Positions 8,170 to 17,803 of a stretch of DNA of 64,000 nt are shown here, piece after piece. Both the position numbers and the translations under genes were made by a program. Origin of the DNA: Streptomyces sp. yr375 (GTDB taxonomy: Bacteria > Actinomycetota > Actinomycetes > Streptomycetales > Streptomycetaceae); the NCBI RefSeq assembly GCF_900110755.1, contig NZ_FOFF01000015.1, positions 62,001-126,000 on the forward strand, given 5' to 3'. Within the stretch, counting starts at the first letter, position 1; each line of letters opens with the position of its first letter. The notes beneath the pieces are model-generated. The model did no database searches. It saw only the letters and a list, made by a program, of their open reading frames with translations, and had not been told where the DNA came from.

Positions 8170-9484
8170 CGAGGAACGCGCCGCCCGCGAGCAGCACCAG
8201 CAGCCCGCCGGTGATCGCCAGCGCGATCCACACCCCGCGAGAGCCGCCGTCGGTCACCGCGCTCGCCACCGGCTTCGCCGACCCGTTCCCGGCCCCGCCT
8301 GCCTGCCTGGCGCCCGCGCCGGAGGACGGGTTCCCGGCGGGCTGCGCACTGGCCTGCGCGGCGCCCTTGGGCGCGACCAGCTCACCCACCGGCGTCACCT
8401 TGCCGGCTGCCTGGAAGCCCCAGTCGAAGAGCGTGGCGGCCTCCTTGTAGACCTCGTTGTGGTCGGTCTTCGACGGGTTCATGACCGTCACAAGGAGCAC
8501 CTTGCCGGCCCGCTCGGCGACGCCGGTGAAGGTGGCGCCCGCGTTGGTCGTGTTGCCGTTCTTGACGCCCGCGATGCCCGGGTACTGCGAGATGTCGTAG
8601 TCGCCGCTGAGCAGCCGGTTGGTGTTCTGGATCTCGAAGGTCCCCCGGCTGGTCTTGCCCTTCTTGTTCTTCGTCGTCTCGCCCGGGAACTTGGCCGAGA
8701 CGGTCGAGCAGTACTCCCGGAAGTCCTTCTTCTGCAGGCCCGAACGGGCGAACAGGGTCAGGTCGTAGGCGGAGGAGACCTGGCCGGGGGCGTCGTAGCC
8801 GTCCGGGGAGACGACGTGCGTGTCGAGGGCCTGGAGCTCCTCGGCGTGCTCGTTCATCTCCGTCACCGTGCCGGCGACGCCGCCGTTCATCGCCGACAGC
8901 ACGTGCACGGCGTCGTTCCCGGAGCGCAGGAAGACGCCGAGCCACAGATCGTGGACCGTATACGTCTCGCCCTCCTTTATCCCGACGAGGCTGGAACCCG
9001 CCCCCATGCCCGCGAGATCCTTCGGGTCGACCTTGTGCACGGTGCTCTTGGGGAACCTCGGCAGCACGGTGTCCGCGAACAGCATCTTCATCGTGCTCGC
9101 CGGGGGCAGCCGCCAGTGCGCGTTGTGCGAGGCCAGCACGGCCCCCGACTCGGCGTCCGCGACGATCCACGACCGCGCGGTGAGCTCCTTCGGCAGCACC
9201 GGCGCGCCGCCCGCGATCGCCACCTGCGTCCCGGCCATCCCGAGCCGCGTACCGCCCACGCTCGACATGTTCGCCGGGGGAGTTGCCGACGGCGAGCCAC
9301 TGGCGGACGGCGACGGCGACTTGCCGGCCGTCGGTGACGCCGACGCCGACGCCGACTTGCCGGCCGACGGCGACGGCGTCGGGCCCGGCGCCGCCAGCGA
9401 GGCGGGCGCGGTCAGCGCGAGGGACGCGAGGGAGGCGAGGGTCGCGGAGGTGACCAGCAGGGATCGCCTGACAGTCTGCTTCAT
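8123..9484 (-). CDS. D-alanyl-D-alanine carboxypeptidase (S11-type PBP)
   Basis: 453 residues. Trims the terminal D-Ala of peptidoglycan stem peptides outside the membrane. It has a signal peptide (basic MKQTVRR, then a hydrophobic run ending ASLAA), a Ser/Pro-rich linker (residues ~33-72), the catalytic S-x-x-K as STMK at ~130-133, the SGN motif in LRSGNDAVHV, and a third motif KNG in VKNGNTTNAG where KTG is usual. A C-terminal membrane helix ends in RRRR, the sorting-anchor style of Streptomyces PBPs. It overlaps YihY at the 3' end. Confidence 0.92.
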   Translation of the reverse strand: MKQTVRRSLLVTSATLASLASLALTAPASLAAPGPTPSPSAGKSASASASPTAGKSPSPSASGSPSATPPANMSSVGGTRLGMAGTQVAIAGGAPVLPKELTARSWIVADAESGAVLASHNAHWRLPPASTMKMLFADTVLPRFPKSTVHKVDPKDLAGMGAGSSLVGIKEGETYTVHDLWLGVFLRSGNDAVHVLSAMNGGVAGTVTEMNEHAEELQALDTHVVSPDGYDAPGQVSSAYDLTLFARSGLQKKDFREYCSTVSAKFPGETTKNKKGKTSRGTFEIQNTNRLLSGDYDISQYPGIAGVKNGNTTNAGATFTGVAERAGKVLLVTVMNPSKTDHNEVYKEAATLFDWGFQAAGKVTPVGELVAPKGAAQASAQPAGNPSSGAGARQAGGAGNGSAKPVASAVTDGGSRGVWIALAITGGLLVLLAGGAFLVNRRWPLPDLVRRRR

Positions 9485-9587
9485 GGGTGCGGGCACGACG
9501 GAGAACGTACCCGGCACACGACGGGAAGTCCCGCCGCCTTCCCCACCCCGCTCACGGAACCGGACACCAGGCGGCGATACTGAACCC

Positions 9588-9827
9588 ATGAAGCTCAGCC
9601 GCCCCGTCTCCTGGTTCCTGCTCGCCTTCGGGGTGTGGAGCTGGGTCATCTGGGTCACTTTCGTCAAGAACCTGGTCAAGGACAGCAGCGGGCTCGCCTT
9701 CGACAACGGCGACCCCACGGCGTACTTCTGGGTGCACCTGACGCTGGCCGTCGTCTCCTTCGTATTGGGGACGGTCGTCGGGGCCATCGGGTTGCGTGGG
9801 CTGCGCGCACTGCGTCGGACGTCATGA
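9588..9827 (+). CDS. Small two-helix membrane protein (SCO4848-like)
   Basis: 79 residues with two predicted membrane helices (WFLLAFGVWSWVIWVTFV and LTLAVVSFVLGTVVGAIGL) and a basic C-terminus. It matches the small conserved membrane protein found beside a D-Ala-D-Ala carboxypeptidase in Streptomyces. Function unknown. It is divergent from the carboxypeptidase, and its stop overlaps the start of the metallophosphoesterase (ATGA), so those two are translationally coupled. Confidence 0.85.
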   Translation: MKLSRPVSWFLLAFGVWSWVIWVTFVKNLVKDSSGLAFDNGDPTAYFWVHLTLAVVSFVLGTVVGAIGLRGLRALRRTS

Positions 9828-11083
9828 CGATGGTGATCCTCTTCGCGGTGATCGCCCTGCTCGCGCTGACCGTCGTGGTCGCCGCGACCTGGTACCTGTG
9901 GCGTCGCCTCTTCCGCGACACGACCAGCGGCCCCGGCCCGGTGCGCCGCGCCGGTGCGGTGGCCCTCGCGGGCGGCTGGCTGCTGGCGGTCGGCGCGCTG
10001 GTCGCCGAACGCACCGGCGCCCCCTTCTGGCTCCAGCGCGCCCTGGCCTGGCCCGGCTTCCTGTGGCTGGCCCTGTCGATCTACCTGCTGCTGGCCGTCC
10101 TCGCAGGCGAGGCCGTACGGCCCCTGCTGCGCCGCTTCCTGGACCGCCGCGCCCACGACCGGACCCCGGCCGTCGAGACGCCCGTACCGCAGCCGGTTCC
10201 CGCGGGCGCGCGCTCCCCGGAGCAGCCCGAGGAGCCGGTGTCGCGCGGGCCGGCGGCTCCCTCGCGGCGGCTGTTCGTCTCGCGGGTGGTGGGCGGCGCG
10301 GCCGTCGCGGCCGCCGTCGGGACGGTCGGGTACGGCACCTACGGCGTCCTGCGCGGTCCCACGGTCAAGCGGGTCACCGTCCCGCTCGCCAAGCTGCCGC
10401 GCGCCGCCCACGGCTACCGGATCGCCGTCGTCAGCGACATCCACCTCGGGCCGGTCCTCGGCCGGGGCTTCGCGCAGAAGGTCGTCGACACGATCAACGC
10501 GACGCAGCCCGACCTGATCGCCGTCGTCGGCGACCTGGTCGACGGCAGCGTCAAGGACCTCGGCCCGGCCGCCGCGCCGCTCGCGGGGCTCAAGGCCCGG
10601 CACGGCAGTTTCTTCGTCACCGGCAACCACGAGTACTTCTCGGGTGCCGCACAGTGGGTCGAGGAGGTGCGGCGGCTCGGCCTGGACCCGCTGGAGAACG
10701 CCCGCACCGAACTCCCCTGGTTCGACCTGGCCGGCGTCAACGACCTCGCGGGCGAGAGCGAGGGCCAGGGCCCCGACTTCACCCGGGCGCTCGGCGACCG
10801 CGACACCACGCGCGCGTGCGTGCTCCTCGCCCACCAGCCGGTCCAGATCCACGACGCCGTCGCGCACGGCGTCGACCTCCAGCTCTCCGGCCACACCCAC
10901 GGCGGCCAGCTCTGGCCCGGCAACTACGTCGCCGCCGCCGCTAATCCGACCCTGGCGGGCCTGGAGCGTTACGGGGACACCCAGTTGTACGTGTCCCGGG
11001 GCGCCGGTGCCTGGGGCCCGCCCACCCGCGTGGGCGCCCCCTCCGACATCACCGTCGTCCAACTCGCCTCCGCCCAGGCCTGA
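9824..11083 (+). CDS. Membrane-anchored metallophosphoesterase
   Basis: 419 residues. Three to four N-terminal membrane helices lead to a linker, another hydrophobic segment after a basic SRRLFVSR stretch, and then a calcineurin-like phosphoesterase domain. Metal ligands are visible in order: SDIHLG, GDLVDG, GNHEY, LAHQP and the final HTHGGQLWPG. This architecture is that of YkuE/YaeI-like membrane phosphodiesterases; some act on UDP-diacylglucosamine or related lipids, but the substrate is not predictable here. ATG 9824 overlaps the upstream stop. Confidence 0.9.
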   Translation: MTMVILFAVIALLALTVVVAATWYLWRRLFRDTTSGPGPVRRAGAVALAGGWLLAVGALVAERTGAPFWLQRALAWPGFLWLALSIYLLLAVLAGEAVRPLLRRFLDRRAHDRTPAVETPVPQPVPAGARSPEQPEEPVSRGPAAPSRRLFVSRVVGGAAVAAAVGTVGYGTYGVLRGPTVKRVTVPLAKLPRAAHGYRIAVVSDIHLGPVLGRGFAQKVVDTINATQPDLIAVVGDLVDGSVKDLGPAAAPLAGLKARHGSFFVTGNHEYFSGAAQWVEEVRRLGLDPLENARTELPWFDLAGVNDLAGESEGQGPDFTRALGDRDTTRACVLLAHQPVQIHDAVAHGVDLQLSGHTHGGQLWPGNYVAAAANPTLAGLERYGDTQLYVSRGAGAWGPPTRVGAPSDITVVQLASAQA

Positions 11084-11264
11084 CTGACACTGTGAAGAAC
11101 CTGTGAAACCCGGCGAAAACACCCGTCGGTAAGATCTTTCACAACTCGTCAGATTCCTCTTCCCCCAGGTGAAACACGTGTGATTAGGTGAGCCGGCCGC
11201 CAGGGGAGTGGCGTTTTTTGTGGACTGGGCCCGGCGCACGGGCCTGGGGAGGCAGGGCATCAGC

Positions 11265-12818
11265 ATGCGATCGGCTCGCACGCGGATCCTCGTGGCGCTG
11301 CTGGTTCTCGCGGTCGCCGGAGTGGGCGGCTGGCAGTTGCTGCCGTCGCAGGACAACAGCGCCGCGACCATCACCGTGGGCACGACGGACACCGTCACCT
11401 CGCTCGACCCGGCCGGGGCCTACGACGCCGGTTCCTGGGCCCTGTTCAGCAACGTCTTCCAGTCGCTGCTGACCTACCAGCCGGGCGGCGTCTCACCGGT
11501 GCCGGACGCGGCCAAGGAGTGTTCCTTCGCCAAGGGCGGCCTGGTCACGTACACCTGCGCGCTGCGCGACGACCTCACCTTCCCCGGCGGCGGCAAAGTC
11601 ACCGCCAAGGACGTCAAGTTCTCCTTCGACCGGGTCAAGAAGATCAACGCGGACGTCGGCCCGGCGGCCCTGTTCTCCACCCTGAAGTCGGTGGACGCCA
11701 AGGGCCTGACCGTCACCTTCCACCTGTCCGCGCCCGACGCCACCTTCCCGTTCAAGGTGGCCACCGGGGCCGGTTCGATCGTCGACCACACCCGCTACCC
11801 GGCAGACGCGCTGCGTAAAGGCAACGATGTCGACGGCACCGGACCGTACGAGCTGACCGGGTACACGAAGGGCAAGAAGGTCCTCCTCGCGCCCAACTCC
11901 CGCTACAAGGGCGCTGTTTCCACCGGCGCGCCCATCGAGCTGCGCTACTACGCCGACCCCGACGCCCTCGAGAAGGCGTGGAAGGGCAAGCAGATCGAGG
12001 CCGCCACCCGGCAGTTGCCGCCCGCGACGCTCGCCGCCCTCAGCACCAGCGACCCGAACCAGCGCGTCACGGTGGCCGACAGCGCCGAGACCCGCAACCT
12101 GTACCTGAACACCCGCTCCGGCTCACCGCTGCACGACACGGACGTCCGCAAGGCGATGGCCTGGCTGATCGACCGCGAGCAGCTCGCGTCGACGGTGTAC
12201 GACGGGACCGTGGAACCGCTGTACGCGCTCGTCCCGACCGGCATCACCGGCCACAGCACCTCCTTCTTCGACAACTACCCCGACCAGAGCCTCAAGAAGG
12301 CCCGCAAGCTGCTGGAGGAGGCCGGTGTCAGCACCCCGGTGACCTTCACCTACGGGTACGGCCTGGGCAGCGGCGCGGCGGCCGACGAAGCCAAGGAGAT
12401 CAAGCGGCAGTTGGAGGCCGGCGGCCTGTTCAAGGTGGACGTCAAGGGTTACGAGTGGACCGACTTCCAGAAGCGGTGGGCCACCGGCAAACTCGACGCG
12501 TACGCCGTCGGCTGGGTCGCCGACTACCCCGACCCGGACACCTTCGCCGCCCCGCTCGTCGGCACCGGCTCCACCATGAACACCGGCTTCAGCGACAAGG
12601 ACGTCGACAAGTACATCGCGCAGAGCCGGCAGTTCGCCGACCGCAGCCGCGTCGACGACGACTTCCGCGACCTCCAGCGGATCATCGCCGACGAGGTGCC
12701 GGTCATCCCGCTGTGGCAGCGCAAGGAGTACGTCGTCACCAGCGCGGACGTCGGCGGCGGCCAGTACCTGGCGGACGGCAACGGCGTGTTCCGCCTCTGG
12801 AAACTGGACTGGATCTAG
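11265..12818 (+). CDS. ABC transporter solute-binding protein, family 5 (orphan)
   Basis: 517 residues. Extracytoplasmic binding protein of the peptide/nickel/dipeptide class (SBP_bac_5). It has an N-terminal signal anchor (RILVALLVLAVAGVGGW), then the family start TITVGTTDTVTSLDPAGAYD, KVTAKDVKFSFDRVK, GTGPYELTGY, VRKAMAWLIDREQL and a C-terminal IPLWQRKEYV. No permease or ATPase gene is adjacent, so it may share another transporter. The first in-frame start is 11208, but ATG 11265 with GGGGAGG upstream gives a proper signal peptide. Its stop TAG shares the CTAG at 12815-12818 with the convergent histidine kinase remnant. Confidence 0.9.
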   Translation: MRSARTRILVALLVLAVAGVGGWQLLPSQDNSAATITVGTTDTVTSLDPAGAYDAGSWALFSNVFQSLLTYQPGGVSPVPDAAKECSFAKGGLVTYTCALRDDLTFPGGGKVTAKDVKFSFDRVKKINADVGPAALFSTLKSVDAKGLTVTFHLSAPDATFPFKVATGAGSIVDHTRYPADALRKGNDVDGTGPYELTGYTKGKKVLLAPNSRYKGAVSTGAPIELRYYADPDALEKAWKGKQIEAATRQLPPATLAALSTSDPNQRVTVADSAETRNLYLNTRSGSPLHDTDVRKAMAWLIDREQLASTVYDGTVEPLYALVPTGITGHSTSFFDNYPDQSLKKARKLLEEAGVSTPVTFTYGYGLGSGAAADEAKEIKRQLEAGGLFKVDVKGYEWTDFQKRWATGKLDAYAVGWVADYPDPDTFAAPLVGTGSTMNTGFSDKDVDKYIAQSRQFADRSRVDDDFRDLQRIIADEVPVIPLWQRKEYVVTSADVGGGQYLADGNGVFRLWKLDWI

Positions 12819-12925
12819 CGGGAGTTCTCGGCGGACGCGCCCCGCGTGGGCAGTTCCACCGTCACCGCCAGCCCCTCGCCCGGCGTGGTCCGCACGCTCA
12901 CCTCGCCGTCGTGGGCCCGGACCAC
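12815..12925 (-). pseudogene. Histidine kinase remnant, C-terminal 36 codons
   Basis: Reading the minus strand up to the stop at 12817-12815 gives VVRAHDGEVSVRTTPGEGL followed by AVTVELPTRGASAENSR. This is the end of a HATPase_c domain (the G3/last strand pattern H-x-G-x-V-x-V...PGEGxxxTVxLP). Everything upstream is missing: homology stops at about 12925, where MMPL transporter sequence begins on the other strand. It is therefore a gene tail left by a deletion. Confidence 0.75.
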
Positions 12926-14688
12926 GCCACGTCACCGACATCCCCGACCTGGCCCCGCTGCTCTCCTCCCTGATCGGCCTCGGCGTCGGCATCGACTACG
13001 CCCTGTTCATCGTCACCCGGCACCGCAAGGGCGTCCTGCGCGGCGAGGACCCCGAGGAGTCGGCGGTCACCGCCCTCAACACCTCGGGCCGGGCTGTGCT
13101 GTTCGCGGGCGGCACGGTGTGCATCGCGCTCGCCGGCATGCTGGTGACGAACCTGCGCTTCCTGGACGGCGTCGTCATCGGCACGTCCGTGACCGTGGTG
13201 CTGAGCGTCCTCGCCGCGACGACCCTGCTGCCCGCCCTGCTCGGCTTCCTCGGCGTGCGCGTCCTCAGCCGCAAGCAGCGCAGGCGGCTGGCCGCGACCG
13301 GCCCCGAGCCGGAGAGGGCGAGCAGCCTCACGGCCCGCTGGTCGGTGACCGTGCAGCACCGCCCCCGCCGGATCGCCGCGCTCGCGCTCGTCGTCATGGC
13401 CGTCCTCGCCCTGCCCATGCTGTCGCTCCGCCTCGGCGCCACCGACCAGGGCAACGACGACGCTGCGACCACCACCCGCAAGGCCTACGACCTGCTCGCC
13501 GAGGGCTTCGGACCGGGCTTCAACGGCCCCCTCCAGGTGGTCGCGGCCGACGGCGACACCACGGCGCTGGTGCGGGGCATCAAGGCCACCCCCGGCGTCG
13601 CCCAGGTCGCCGCGCTGCCGCCCGCGCAGGGCGTCACCATCATCCAGGTGGTCCCCACCACCTCACCGCAGTCCGAGGCGACGGACACCCTGATCGACCG
13701 GCTGCGCGACGACGTCGTCCCGAAGGCCGGGGTCAGCGCGCACGTCGGCGGGGTCACGGCCGTCTCCAAGGACTTCGCGACGGTCACCGGCGACCGCCTC
13801 CCGCTGTTCATCGCGACCATCATCGGCCTCGGCTTCCTGCTCCTCATGGTCGCCTTCCGCTCCCTGGTCGTACCGCTCACCGCGGCCGTCATGAACCTGA
13901 TCGCGGCGGCGGCCTCCTTCGGCGTCCTCACCGCCGTCTTCCAGTGGGGCTGGGGCCTGGACCTGCTCGGCCTCGGCAAGGAGGGCCCGATCAACGCCTT
14001 CCTGCCGGTCATCATGCTGTCGCTGCTCTTCGGCCTGTCGATGGACTACCAGGTGTTCCTGGTCAGCCGGATGCACGAGGAGTGGGTGCACACCAAGGAC
14101 AACGCCCGAGCGGTCCGGGTCGGCCTGGCGGAGACCGGCCGGGTCATCAACTCCGCCGCCCTGATCATGGTCTGCGTGTTCCTCGCGTTCGTCCTCAGCG
14201 GCGACTCGGGCGCGGCGATGGCGGGCGTCGGCCTCGCGGCGGCGGTCGCGCTGGACGCGTTCATCCTGCGCACCGCCCTCGTACCGGCCGCGATGCACCT
14301 CCTCGGCGACTCCAACTGGTGGCTGCCGGCGGGGCTGGAGAAGCGGCTGCCGCATCTCGCGGTCGAGCCGAAGGAGGCGGCACCGGGGCCGGTCGGCGCG
14401 GACGGCGAGGGTCCCGCCTCGGTCGTCCACGGCTTCGTACGGGACACGACCGGCGACCCGGTCGAGGGCGCCACGGTGAGCCTCCTGACGAAGGGCGGCC
14501 GTCCACTGGACCGCGTCACCTCCCTCGCGGACGGCTCCTACATCGTCTCGGTCCCGGCCCCGGGGACGTACCTCCTGTCGACGACGGCACCCGCGTACGC
14601 CTCGCGCGCCCGGCAGGTGACGATCGCGGACGATCCGCTGGTGTTCGACGTGGAACTCGCGGAGGGAGATGTGGACGCCGTGAACTGA
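12926..14688 (+). pseudogene. MMPL-family transporter, 5' end deleted
   Basis: The open frame begins abruptly at the deletion junction and encodes ~585 residues of an RND-like MMPL transporter: HVTDIPDLAPLLSSLIG, GIDYALFIVTRHR, several helices, then a second half (LFGLSMDYQVFLVSRMHEE, membrane helices) and a C-terminal carboxypeptidase-regulatory-like beta domain (VVHGFVRDTTGDPVEGATV). Intact relatives have ~200 more residues at the N-terminus with the first helix and extracellular loop. The first in-frame start codon is GTG 13096, inside a helix and without a ribosome site. It is probably non-functional. Confidence 0.8.
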
Positions 14689-14827
14689 CCCCCGGGCACG
14701 CCCTCGCGCCGGTCCGCCGATCGGGTGACCGGTGCGGGGATCCCGCCACCGGGGACCGGGCGCGGTTCTACGGTCCCTCGTGATCCCGGTCGCACCGTGC
14801 GGCCGGGGCGGACCGGGGGAGGGGCCC

Positions 14828-17803
14828 ATGGGCCTGCGGGGGAAGGAAGTCTGGCGGGACTCGGTGCCGAGCGCCGCCGGCGGGCTGGTCCTGGCCGTGT
14901 GCGACGAGCTGATCGACGGGCACGCGCGGCGGCGGGGCCCGATGCCCGTGGTCGTCGTGCACGCGGCCCGGGAGGAGTCGGACGGGCAGTACGACGGCGC
15001 GGTGCGGGAGCTGATCGAGCTGGTGCACCGCGCCCAGAAACCCCGCTGGCTGCTGTGCCGCAGCGTCGACCCGCCCGTCGGTCCCGACGCCCCGCCGGGC
15101 CGCCCGCCCGGCGACGGCACCCGCCTGGACGACCGGACGTACGCGGCGACGACGGCGCTGGTCAAGGACGTGGCCGAGGGCCCGTGGGAGAACCACCACC
15201 GCTGCCAGTACCGCCCGTACCGGATGCCCAGGTCACGGCTGATGGCCGCCCTGGACCAGGCCCTCGACCAGGCCCTCGCGCAGGCGCTGGAGCAGGCCCC
15301 CGCCCCGCCCGCCGACACCGACGCGACACCGGCGCCGCCCCCGCCGCCGGACCCGAGGGCCGTCGTGGCCCGGCTGGCGCGCCGCCGCTGGCAGCCCGCC
15401 CGCAGCGAGTCGGACGGCTTCTGGCGCACCCTGGGCGCGACCCTCAGCCCGGCGACGGTGCTGGGCGCGGCGGCCGTCGCCGTCCTCGGCGTCCTCGCCT
15501 CCAAGCTCGGCGCGTGGGCGCTCGCGGGCATGGCGCTGGCGATCCTGCTGCCCGTGGCCGGGCATCTGATCCGGCGTCGGCTGCCGCCGCTGTGGCTGGG
15601 CTCGGGCTGCCGCTGGTTCGCCACCACCACGTTCCCGGTGACGCGCAGCACCGACGTCGCCCCGGTCTGGTCGCTGTGGCGGCCCCGGCTGTCCGGCGAC
15701 ACGCTGGAGGAACGGGCCGCCGACGTGGTCCGCCAACTGCTCGCCGCCGCCGCGACCGATGACGCCGGGGAGGCGTCCGGTACCCGGGAGTCGGCCCGGC
15801 AGTTCTGCCTCCAACTGCGCACCCTGGCCCTCCTGGAGGACCTGCGCGAGAACCACCGCCCCGCCTGGGACTTCCGGCACCGCAAACGCACCGTCCCCCC
15901 GCTGCTGCTGATCCCCCGCGCCACCCGGGCCAACGGCGCGCTGCCCTTCCTGCGGGCCATCAGCGACGTACGCAGCCGGCGCAGCGAGCAGGATCCGCTG
16001 CTGGTCGTCGCCGGCGTCGCCCACGCGGACCTGGCCGACCTGCGCGAGCGCACCCCGCTGCCGCTGCCCGTGCGGGGCGGCTACCGCGAGCCCGCCCTGC
16101 TGTACGAGGCGTGGGTGACCCGCAGCCTGCGCACCGGCCAGGCCCCGAGCATGGACGCGGCCCTGCCCTGGCTGCTGCCGGTGGCCCTGCCCGGCTCCCT
16201 CCTCAGGCGGTACGACTCCGACGCCGAGATCAACGAACGCAGCACCTACCGCGTCCGGCGCAGCCCCTGGCTGCTCTGGTCGCGCTGGACCCTGGTCGCC
16301 GCCTGCGTCCTGGCCACCACCACCGCAGGCGGCTACTACGGCTATCTGCACCGCAACTACTGCGGCGATCCGGCGACTTTGCTGAGCCGCGACCTCGTGC
16401 TCACCCCGGACGACGAGTGCGTCGGCGTGTTCACGGACTACCCGCTGAAGGTCGCCGCCGACGCCCCCACGCTCGGCAGCGGCGGCCTGCGGATCGGCCT
16501 GGCGGTCCTCCAGGACCGGATCACCGAGGCCAACGACGCCGTGGACACCCGGCAGCCGTACATCACCGTCGTCTTCGCGGGCGCGCTCACGGCCCGCTCG
16601 ACGGCGGAGGGCGCGGACGACGTGCTGCGCCAGCTCGCCGGTGTGTATCTGGCCCAGCGCCACTTCAACGACTCCCACGACGCGCTGCGGATGCGGGTCC
16701 GGATCGCCAACGGCGCGCAGGGCATGGCCGCCCAGGCGGAGATGGCCGACAAGATCGTCGAGTACGCCCGCCGGGACCCCAGCGTCGTCGGCGTGGTCGG
16801 CATGGGCATCCACGAGAAGAGCAGCGAGGCAGCGCTGCGCACCCTGAGCAGGGCGGGCCTGCCGGTCGTCGCCACCACCAACTCGGCCACCCACCTGGCC
16901 GAGGAGTTCTACAACTACGTGAGCCTGGCCCCCACCAACAGCGAACAGGCGTCGGCCCTGGTGGCCACCCTGCCGCCGCCGACGCCTGCGAACGCGCGCG
17001 CCGTCGTCCTGCGGCCCACCGAGGAGGGCGGCGCGGACTCGTCCTACAGCGCCGACCAGGCGGAGTCCGCGCGCACCGCGCTGGACGGCGCGAAGTTCCG
17101 GGTGGAGACGGAGAGGTACCCGACCTACGGCGGCGGCGGCGACTTCACCGGGGCCGCGCAGAAGATCTGCGACGCCGAGATCCACGTCGTCTATCTGGCC
17201 GGCCGGTCGACCGACATCGAGTCCCTGATGTCGGCGCTGCTGCACAACGGCTGCGGGCCGAAGAACCCGGTGACCGTCCTGTCCGGGGACGACATGACGA
17301 AGATCCGCTTCACGGACAAGAGCATGGAGTTCCCGGCGGGCACCACGCTGCGCTACGCCTCCCTGACGTACGGGGAGGCGCTCGAGTCCGGGTCCGTGTA
17401 CCGCGCCGCGAAGAGCGTGTTCGGCATGAAGCACCAACCCGTCTGGAACGACGGCCTGTTCACCGACGGCTTCGCCGCCCTCTCCTACGACGCCGTGTTC
17501 GCCCTGCACGAGGCCGCCCAGCAGTCCGACGCCCGCGCCAACGGCGGCGCCGTCGCGGTGCTGGCGGCCCTGCACTCGGTCGAGCTGACCGACGTCTTCA
17601 CCGGGAACATCAGCTTCCGCAACGCCGACGACCGCCACCCGGACCGGCGCGGCCACGGCATCGGCCTTTACGAGGTCACCCAGTCGGCCAAGGGCGCCCC
17701 GCTCGTCGTCACCTGCCTGAGCGGCCGCCGCTCGGGCCACGCCCCGCCGCCGGAAGAGGCTACGTGCGGGAGGACGGCGGGGGAGAAGCCGGCGGATCAG
17801 TAG
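14828..17803 (+). CDS. Large membrane receptor-like protein with type I periplasmic binding domain
   Basis: 991 residues, unusual architecture. Residues ~1-200 are soluble, with a PVVVVHAAREE strand-like segment and a Pro-rich linker. A hydrophobic hairpin lies at ~residues 205-245, followed by a second soluble region to ~470. A single helix (WTLVAACVLATTTAGGYYGY) precedes a long outer domain like Leu/Ile/Val-type binding proteins (GGLRIGLAVLQDR, DPSVVGVVGMGIHEKSSEAAL, AGLPVVATTNSATHLAEEFY, YSADQAESARTAL). No Walker A motif is visible. No ABC permease or ATPase gene is near, so sensing rather than transport is likely. GGGGGAGGGG precedes ATG 14828. The 3' end overlaps the TetR gene by 44 bp. 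Confidence 0.75.
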   Translation: MGLRGKEVWRDSVPSAAGGLVLAVCDELIDGHARRRGPMPVVVVHAAREESDGQYDGAVRELIELVHRAQKPRWLLCRSVDPPVGPDAPPGRPPGDGTRLDDRTYAATTALVKDVAEGPWENHHRCQYRPYRMPRSRLMAALDQALDQALAQALEQAPAPPADTDATPAPPPPPDPRAVVARLARRRWQPARSESDGFWRTLGATLSPATVLGAAAVAVLGVLASKLGAWALAGMALAILLPVAGHLIRRRLPPLWLGSGCRWFATTTFPVTRSTDVAPVWSLWRPRLSGDTLEERAADVVRQLLAAAATDDAGEASGTRESARQFCLQLRTLALLEDLRENHRPAWDFRHRKRTVPPLLLIPRATRANGALPFLRAISDVRSRRSEQDPLLVVAGVAHADLADLRERTPLPLPVRGGYREPALLYEAWVTRSLRTGQAPSMDAALPWLLPVALPGSLLRRYDSDAEINERSTYRVRRSPWLLWSRWTLVAACVLATTTAGGYYGYLHRNYCGDPATLLSRDLVLTPDDECVGVFTDYPLKVAADAPTLGSGGLRIGLAVLQDRITEANDAVDTRQPYITVVFAGALTARSTAEGADDVLRQLAGVYLAQRHFNDSHDALRMRVRIANGAQGMAAQAEMADKIVEYARRDPSVVGVVGMGIHEKSSEAALRTLSRAGLPVVATTNSATHLAEEFYNYVSLAPTNSEQASALVATLPPPTPANARAVVLRPTEEGGADSSYSADQAESARTALDGAKFRVETERYPTYGGGGDFTGAAQKICDAEIHVVYLAGRSTDIESLMSALLHNGCGPKNPVTVLSGDDMTKIRFTDKSMEFPAGTTLRYASLTYGEALESGSVYRAAKSVFGMKHQPVWNDGLFTDGFAALSYDAVFALHEAAQQSDARANGGAVAVLAALHSVELTDVFTGNISFRNADDRHPDRRGHGIGLYEVTQSAKGAPLVVTCLSGRRSGHAPPPEEATCGRTAGEKPADQ

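Noticed and set aside
8123..11398. Minus-strand open frame of 1091 codons
   Set aside because: Only the part up to the ATG at 9484 is the carboxypeptidase. The rest is antisense to the metallophosphoesterase and small membrane protein genes, with the composition of a GC-rich shadow frame.
12846..14783. Plus-strand open frame of 645 codons over the MMPL remnant
   Set aside because: It is the neighbouring frame of the MMPL sequence, Arg/Pro-rich and without hydrophobic segments.
15233..17740. Minus-strand open frame of 835 codons
   Set aside because: Entirely antisense to the 991-residue receptor-like gene, made of Val/Gly/Ala/Arg-rich text with no domain.
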